The notes under the pieces: generated by a model
What the model saw: only the letters and a program-made list of their open reading frames with translations
Database searches by the model: none
Told to the model about the DNA's origin: nothing
Position numbers and translations under genes: made by a program
Shown here: piece after piece, positions 10,194 to 19,100 of the stretch
How the letters are laid out: each line of letters begins with the position of its first letter
Numbering within the stretch: position 1 is the stretch's first letter
NCBI GenBank assembly: GCA_019648995.1
Contig: BLXT01005065.1
Span: 1,470,889-1,496,083, forward strand
Origin: Plakobranchus ocellatus
Taxonomy: Eukaryota; Mollusca; Gastropoda; Plakobranchidae
Length of the DNA: 25,195 nt
Direction: 5' to 3'

Positions 10194-13100
10194 AGGGATG
10201 GTGGGGAGGGGAGAGGCCTTCACTCTATCGGCGACAGTTCCCACCCTTTCCTCTCTCCTTGCGCATCCCAGGTACGGAGTTGAGAGTCTTGGTGTTAGGT
10301 CCTCAAAGGTGACTTTATTCTGTCTGCACCTTAACTGGTGCTTCTAATTGTTTGCATTTTGTGGATTTCCGCATTTTCAGTCTTCCACGGTAAAGTCGGC
10401 TTCAGAAAAAAAAAAGGATAGGTCATTACTTCAGAGATGGACAAAATCTAAGTTAAATTGATGCTAAAGTGCTTCCAAATGGCTTTTTTGAAGTCTCTTT
10501 AAGAAATCTACAAAGAGCATGCCTCTGTCAACGTACTCCCTAAGTATGCTCCTACTTTCAGTGGTTGCATTATCCACACCTTGAAAAAATCCTGTTTTCT
10601 TCATTTCTCACTGGAAGCACTGCTTAACTGTTAAATGAAACCCAATTCCTCGATATCTCTCGTGTTTTATTTCTAAGTTGGATCTTATCAACTAAAACCA
10701 CTTCATTTCATCAGTAATTTATCAATAGGCCTCAACAAAACCCACATTAACTCGTAGGAACTGCAGCTGGTAAGCAGAAGTACTTTTATACATGTGTGAC
10801 TAGTAGTATATGGACGTACCTAGCATCCTGAGAGATAAAGATCTAATGTAGATTCAAGATCTAGATTTTTACTCTAGAAATCTATAACTAAAACGAAAAT
10901 AGATATCTAGATTTTAGATTAGGTAGGCTCAGAGATACTTGAGCTGTTAGCATTGATTACCTCTCTGAGGCATCATATACAAGCCTTGATTTTTTAATTT
11001 GAAACCAATCTAAAGAGGGTAGGCCTAGGCCTGTTTGAAGAAGGCATCAGAAAAAAATGGAACTGTTTTTCCTTTTTTTTTTTCGTTTTTTTTTTTTTTT
11101 TGTTGACTGGCTACAAAAACCAAACCAAACCTACCAGGCAGATTGACTTAGGAGGCAAAATTTGAGTTTTTCAGTTCACTATGAAGGAGATGATTTAAGA
11201 GAGACTAGGATGAATTTAGCCTTTAAAAAAAATGTAGGATTTTTAAAAAATCGCTCATGTAAATATTAATAACAATACATATATGAAAATAGGTCTATAA
11301 TTTCTTGTTAACTTTGAATCATCAAACCAGCTAAGGTGTTTTTCTTTGGCAGATCAGAAAAAGCATGAATTTTTCACAAATCAATACTTTATCACATAAT
11401 TTTCAGTCAAAAAAACACTGGATCAATAGATAAACTGTTGTTCTGATTCTGAAATCTAACTGCATGCTTTTCACAATTTTAAAATTCAGTCATGAGTAAA
11501 CTCTTTAGTGCCCTTTACCATCATGCAACCAAATAAGTGCACTGGGCGGTATGAAGCTAGCCTGTTTCTTTATAAAGGTATCTCGATAGCAGCACTCATC
11601 ATTGTAAATTTTAGAGAGCTTCCAATCTAAGAAAATAAATTGCACGGAGTCTATCCACAGTGCTGAAATGATAGAGAGGACTGAGAGTGGAAACTTGATC
11701 TAGCAATAGCACGCTAGCAGGCCATGACCATCTCAGGTTGTATCAAACATGACCAATTTAAGATCTAGTAAGGAGATTAGGTACATAAAATGAATTTATA
11801 AAAAAAAATATATATCATTAGAGGATCCGAGGGTCTATAGTATAAAATGAACCTAAGTAATGAACAAACCATATTTAAATTAATTTATATCTAGGACATC
11901 AGGCCTTTTTGAAAATTAAATAATTATTATGATAAATTATAAGGGATCTAGGGAGTGAGTTACTGTATGTGGGAGAAAGTGTNNNNNNNNNNNNNNNNNN
12001 NNNNNNNNNNNNNNNNNNNNNNNNNNNNNGGGGGGGGGGGGGTCATTCTTTTTACACTACACAGTCTTTTTACCAATAAGCACTTTACTTAAATGGGTGA
12101 AAATGAAAATTCAACAATCTAGGCCCAGGCCTAAAATTTTAAAGTGCAAAGAAATTAAAAGCCTGGAAACTAGAATTTAGTAAGTCTTTGGCATATGGCC
12201 AATGAGACTAGATCTATAAATTATAAGGGATCCAGAGAGTGAGTTACTGTATGTAGGAGAAAGTGTATGTCAGCATGAGAAAGATACATATAAAAAGAGA
12301 GAATTAGAGAGAGTGATTTAATCGAATAAGATAATAACAGAGAGGGGTGGAAAGGGGGAGAGAGATCATTTTTTTACACTACACAGTCTTTTTCCCATAA
12401 GCACTTTACTTAAATGAGTGAAAATGAAAATTCAACAATCTAGGCCCAGGCCTAAAATTTTAAAATGTGAAAAAGTAAAAAGCCTGGGAACTTGAATTTA
12501 GTAAGTCTTTGGCTTATATAGCCAATGAGACTAGATCTATACTGCTTCATTAAAATATCTTTGTGGTTTCATCCAATGACCAGATGCGCACAGTTCGCAA
12601 AAAATCTCTGGTCTCTCTAGCCTCAGTGTCTCGGAAGACTTATGGTCTCGGAAGGCACTCAATTTTTTTTTTTTGAATGTTTTTGGTGTCAAGCTTAAAT
12701 CTTTTCAGTATGTTGATGTTGTTATGTTAGTTTTTATAAAAGTTAGAATCATTAAAATAGCATGATCAGCCAGCTCAAAAAACATTGCAACTTACAAAAG
12801 GTCATAGATCGTTTTTTTTACAAACACTTGCACAAAGGTTCCTTTGGCCAGCCTTATTTTCCTAAACACTCTGATAAATAGAGTCTGACTGAATTTCCTC
12901 AAGCACTTTATTTTATAAAGAGAGAGAGAGTTCAGTAAGAAAGATTGACTGTGGGACTGTGAATTAAGAGGAATAGGCCTACAGATAGGTTGAGATAATG
13001 TAGACAATTTTATTCTACTAAAAACAGATACTGACTATTAAGAAAAGGAATAAGAAGAAACAACAAAAACAGATTAGCACACAAGATAATTTATTGGTCG

Positions 13101-16100
13101 TAGATAGTGGCAGTAAAAACACAGGCACAATTTGTGTTATGGACACACATGCTTCTAGATCTACCTTCAGCTACCAATGAAATGAGGAGGTCACGGGCAT
13201 TATTGTGTAAAAGTAGTACAGTTAACATTATAATTTGGCGTACGACCTGACCTCTTTCTTTTGTCAGTAACTTGTGAAGGCAGAATAAAAACAACACTGG
13301 CATTCTCACTACTCAAATTCACTGATGAAATTAGATCTAGAAGCACAGGTCCCCTTGAAGTAAGTTGTGCCCACATCTGAATCTTGCGGATCCCTTTTCC
13401 TTTGTGTTTAAGAAAATATGGACTGGACCTATTTTCCCGAGTGTGCTGGAAAATAGCTACTTCATTATTTTTTTGTCATCTCTATGGAATCAAGGGCAAG
13501 AAATCCGAATGTGTACACTGGAAATGTAAATTTTTAATGAAAGCCAGACTGCAAACCAATTTGTCAATTTATTAACTAAATCGTTTAATGATGAGCAAAT
13601 AAAACACAATTTTTGCTGAAACAGCCCTGATAAACTACAATTCAACCAACTTAACCACCATTATTCAAAAAGCTGATTCTTTTTTTTTTTTTTTTTTCAA
13701 AAATTTTAAAAGATATTTGGCGGATTCCACAAAATTGTTCTAAATTATTGCATGCTTTGGTTTGTATGCCTAATATGTCATAAGTGAATCATAACTTGTG
13801 CTTATTATTATGTTTTAAATGCTTTGTTGATAAGATGAACCAATTGCCAAAGCAAGGTAAAGTGTCTGTGTGACTATTTATATTTGATTTGAATTTTTTT
13901 GTTTGCCTGTTGTGATAAAATGCAACACACATTTTCCCCCTTTTTTATAATTTATCGCTTGAAGGGCTTCAGAGCTCATTAAATATCAATTATGATCAGT
14001 CCTATTAACCTTAGTTTTAATCAATCTTGTTAAAACATTCTTTGCACATTTTTTTTTAGTGCTTTTTTAGCAGAAAAATATTAGTTCTTAAATCAAATGC
14101 ACTTTGAGCTCCCATTAGTGGCCTGTAAAAAATGTTAGGTGTCACCATGACATTTGATGGATTGAAAGCATACTAGTACAAATAAAATATTGGCACTGGC
14201 TTGCTTTCAATAGTTTAATTATGTGTACATTGATAGGAAATCAAAGTAAGCGATTTTTATTAAGTTTATAACTGCTCACTAGTAGATAAGAAGATAGCCA
14301 TGCACGTGCTGCAGATATCATGCTATGTGTTGCTTCATTTTGACAACCAGGATGTGACTTTCAGTTTTAATTTTGTTTGCAGAGTCATAGTTAAGTCACA
14401 ATGACACAAAATCATGTGCACATGATATGTAGCACATATAGCACATTAGACTGTATACTGGGTTTCAAAACCAAACAATTATCAGGTTTTTACTGAATTT
14501 TTGTTGGCTTTCTGTAGGCCCTATGATTATATTTGCCCTAAAATTTCATTGCATGTGTTAGAACAGTAGACAAACAGGAAGTGTATACATTAGAAATCCG
14601 TGAAACACACTTTTCCAATGTTTCCTTTTACATTGCTTTAGATGACAATATTGTTATTATTTAATATACAGTCAACTTTTTCTAAAACATTAATTCAAAA
14701 GAAAATGATGCTGTGACTTCAGCATGGCTTTTTTTTTCCTGGTGAAAACCAGTGTAACTGAAACTTATATTTTTGTAGAGATATGGTGTTCTTTTTATTG
14801 TTGATCTTTTGGTCAGAAGAATCATAAATTTGTATTCAACATTTATTTTTCTTTTCATTTGTAATATATTGTATGTTTGTAAATATTGAACAATTACGGT
14901 TTATGGGACAATCTCAATTCATGTCTGGGGAATCCATCATCTTTGTTTTGGTATGAAATTTTTTGATAGTTGTTGGAAATTTTTATGAATCGTCAACAGT
15001 GAACAGTTGACTTAAATTGCCTTCCTTTTGTCATTGCTATAAGAAAATAACTGTGTATGTATAATTGGAAGTTTTTGTTAATTAAATTATCCATGTATTT
15101 TTCAGAAATTAAAAAGAAAGTACTTTATAAATTGTTTGACCAGAAACACTTCATTAATTTGTTTAAACAACAGTCAAATCTAAGCCCAGAACAGCTTGTG
15201 GCAACAACATTAGACTTTGTGGCAAAGGCATAGGCCTACATTTGGTATGATGGTTAGAACATACGTATGACATTTTAGAAACAAGGATTATAAACATTTT
15301 AAAAAGCTAACCTTGAGAACTTTTATCAGACTCAGAGGAATCTGAAGTTTAGTTTGACCTTAAATGGTTTTTTACATGCTGTTACCATTTAATTAGGTTT
15401 TATAATTGGAAATGAATACTTTTGCAGATACTGCTATATTCAATGTTGGAGTTTTGTTGTTATTGTTGTTGTTGCCTGAAAATGACTTTTCTCATAAACA
15501 AGACAGCTAGATTTTATTTAATATGTTGATATATACATTTTGGCTTTTTTATTGCTGTGTATAATCAAGTAACATCTAAGCTTTCTGACATTATGAAGTT
15601 ACTAGAAGGGGAAAAAAAGTGTTGCTTTACATTTGTTATCCAAACAGAAAAGTATGAAGCCGCAGATATCAAGTTTTTTAAAGGATTGCATAATACAGAA
15701 TGGTTGCATGGGGAAAACAAAAAGACGATTCAAGATGGTGTTCATTTATAACTCGGATGTAACATACAAAATGCTGCCTAAATGCTGGGGTATTGTAGAA
15801 AGTTATTCAATGGAAAATTCAAAAGTAATCATAATTGATTAACATTATATTTAGATGAATGAAATGCCCTTTGTCAAAGACAAGTATTTCTTATTTTAAT
15901 TTGAAATCATGTAGATTAGCTGTATTTATTTTGTTAAACTACCAGATGCATCATGATTTCCATCAAACTCTTGAATTATCACTTGATTTTTTTGCAATTA
16001 TTATTCTAGTCAATGTAAAATGGGGCAAGGAAAAATTTACAGATGTAGAGTGTAACACAGAGGAGCCCCCAGAGCTGTTCAAGGCACAGTTGTTTGCCTT

Positions 16101-19100
16101 GTCTGGTGTCCAGCCCTCAAGACAGAAAGTTATGGCCACTGGTGCTATACTGAAGGTAAAAGACTACTTAAAAAATGAGAAAAGATACATCATACAGACT
16201 ATAAGTAATTACCCTCCATACTTTTGCTTACAAAAGTCTTTACCCTCTCTGGCTACAATGGTCAAGCTGCTTATGTGAATTTGATTCAGTGATCCGATTT
16301 TCATAATGAGTGGAAACATTATTTATTTATAATACTGACATTCTGAGATATAAAATAAATCCAATAGTTTTTTTTTTTCTTTTTTCATTCTCTATACAGC
16401 CTCAAAGTTGAAACGAACAGAATAATTACTAACAAGAAAAATTTAGACTACTCAGTCATTTGTCTTGTTACTTGATAGTTTTGTTTCCATTTTTCTAAAG
16501 CATGTCATTTAGCCTAAGCTGTCAATTTAAGTTGCAAGTTTTTGACATGTCTTTTGTTATTTAATATAATAATAAGCATTGTGTACTTTCTTTTGTAAGT
16601 TTCAAAAGAGTTTGGTTTCTGACATTTTTCAACTTTGTTTTATTTTTTTTTTTACATTCAGGATGATGATTGGGGTCCTATTAAGAACAAGCTGAAAGAC
16701 GTGAGACAGTATTTGATGTTCTCTAGCACTTGAAAAAATTTGTGTGGATAGTCAACACTGCTTAAGCCAATGTATAGGGGACATGAGTAAAAAAATCGGC
16801 TTACGTAAAAAAAAATCATGTTTCGTGGTTTTCATTAGTTACCTCCCCTGATTAGAGCAAAAATTGCAGGGAGGTGTTGTTTGCAATTACCAAGATGGCT
16901 CGAAGGTCCATATGCCTTTATGTATATCTCGTCGCCTTGCTTTAAGTTTCCTGATGTAGCTCTAATGTTTCAATGTGGTTTATAATACACCCAAGTCATG
17001 GCTTTCTCATACCTTCTTAGTATTACGAAAAATTCGTAATTATTACTAAAAATGCATCTGATTTAGAAAATACGAAAATGCTTGATTTGTTACGAATTTT
17101 TGTGGCTCAAGCACAGCAAGTCTGTTTTCTATTCACTGAAGGAGCCAGAGTTCCTGGAACGCTTGAAGAGGGCTTGTACCCTGAGCATCACCTAGAGTAG
17201 TGATCATTCTACTAAATATGTAAAGACTACAATGTGCATCATAGCTGTAAATTTTAATTTACTGATCACATATCCAGAGGGAAGTATTAGTGCTAACATG
17301 AGCTGCCCATGGGATATAGAAAACAAGAAATTCAGAAGTATCAGTTATGGTGCATTTTTGCTTTAGCTAATTTTGGGTCTAAATTACGAATTTTGTCGTC
17401 ATTGGATGATCCTAACTAGGCAGGTATGCTTTCTGGATGTAGTTACTTCTAGCTTAAGATCGAATGAGGCATAGAGTGTATAAACTATAAGTATATCGGT
17501 GTTGCACAACTAGATTTAGATGGATCTATGATCTAGATCAGTATTAGTATTGTGTTGGCTACATTGGTAATTTACTAGGCCCAGAGGTCTTTGTTCTTCA
17601 ATTGAAGATGAAATGAGGAGGTGTAATAGGTTGGGAAGGGAGAGAGGGGAAGTTACATGGAACTAACATGGACTAGATCAAGACAGACAATTCTAATTGT
17701 TCAAAAATTACTGTGCGCACATCCTAACAAAGTCAGCTGGCAACTGGCTTTCCCAACACACACATGCACACATAGGTTATTTGGAATATTCTCTCTCTCT
17801 CTAGCACTGCTTCAGTGCTAGAGAGAGAGAGAAACACTTTGAAATTTAGACAAAGCCAGCCAAATGGCCTTGGCCAACACAATGGACCTTGCAGATGTAA
17901 TGAGTGTGATAGATCTAGAACAAGGTCTGCCTTTGGACTAGACTGTTGGTCTGTGATGAGCAATGCCCTACTTCCCCTTTCTTCTTAAAAACACACACAC
18001 AAAAAAAAATTCTGCTGTGGCCCCATTTTGTGACTAATAAAGCGCTGGAGAATGTAACATGGGATGAATTTGAAAGTAGAAGGCTAGCATTACACATAGG
18101 CATATATCAGTTAGGGAAAGCATGTGTGCCGGTAACTAACATTATTAAAGATTAGAGGGAAGACAGTTGTTCTCTAACGAGTGGCGCCAAAGAGTAAAAG
18201 ATTCTTAGATAAAAATCGAGTTATGCGGTGGCCCTTTACAAAGTGTTCAAAAGAGTTGGTTCCAAGTAAAGAGATCGACCTTAATGAAAATTGACTTAAG
18301 TGGCTTCAACTTAAGCAGTGTGGACTGTACATGTATTGTGAAGCAAGGCAGTGTTTGTGGTTGTTTAAGATCTGAAAATTTTAACTTATGGTTCCATGCT
18401 GTCCCTGAGAGGCAGTAAGGCAACCTCAATGAGATAAATTTGCGGAAATTCCTTTGTTATTTCTGTAATTATTCTTTCTGTCTTATTACCTTTGAAAAAT
18501 TTCTGTGGGGGTTTGCCTTTTTTTCTCTTAATCTTCTGGAGCAGCCCTTCAGAGATTTATTGATGTATTAATAGGTGCAGCCAAAATGAAAAAAAACTAT
18601 GGTTGTTGTACTGATAATTTTAATATTTGTGTGTTCAGACTCTCAGTATGAGCTAATACATTGACTTACTACGTGAGACTTTTACCTTCTGTAACATCAC
18701 ACACAAAGGAATTGATTATTAGTTCCTCACATCACCACTAAGTCCTTTTCACAAGTGACGGTTTGTTGTTTGGTTTTTTTTTTTGTTTTTTTTTACTCCA
18801 ATGTTATAGTCCTCTTGTTAATTTTAAGCATATGAATGACAGGAGGTAAAAGCTGTCTTTTTCATGTGAAAGAAATACTTGTTGATTTAATGATTGGTAG
18901 TAAAGTTAGCAAAACTTGTTAGTTATGTTAAAATGGTTTCAATTATTTTTTGTGCATCTTTAAAAATCATGATTCATATTATTTTGTTATTGGCCAATTT
19001 TTTTCTTCTGTTAACTCAATTTTTATCATGGGTGTCAGTTGTAATGTCTCAGTCAAGAGCATAGCAGTTTAAAGACTCTTGAATATATATTCTTGCAAAG

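Larger units (their letters stand above)
251..16009 (+). other. USP14 intron 1 (about 15.8 kb, transposon-rich)
   Basis: Defined by donor GTATTT at 251 and acceptor TTCTAG ending at 16009. It houses the Harbinger, hAT, SINE and LINE relics described separately. Stretches without a recognised element are 251-770 (one chance ORF), 1380-2700, 9800-11930 and 12545-16000. These are AT-rich, T-rich on the + strand in the last part, and show no coding signal I can support. The whole call depends on exon 1 being right. Confidence 0.65.
16751..18327. mobile_element. pogo/Tigger-like DNA transposon, non-autonomous
   Basis: The left end TA-GTCAACACTGCTTAAG (from 16749) pairs with the right end CTTAAGCAGTGTGGACTG-TA (18312-18329): 15 of the 16 terminal bases match as inverted repeats, and TA flanks both sides. 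The left copy lacks the first CA of the CAGTC start. Repeated CTTAAG, AAGTCAATT and GGTCGATCTC motifs near the right end resemble the subterminal repeats of pogo/Tigger elements in animals. No transposase is visible. Inside are a 21-bp hairpin, several TTACGAATTTT motifs and a CA microsatellite. It lies in USP14 intron 3, 50 bp after exon 3. Confidence 0.6.

Noticed and set aside
15557..15842. ORFs of 64 and 69 codons shortly before USP14 exon 2
   Set aside because: No resemblance to USP14 or another family, and no splice signals that join them in phase with exon 2.
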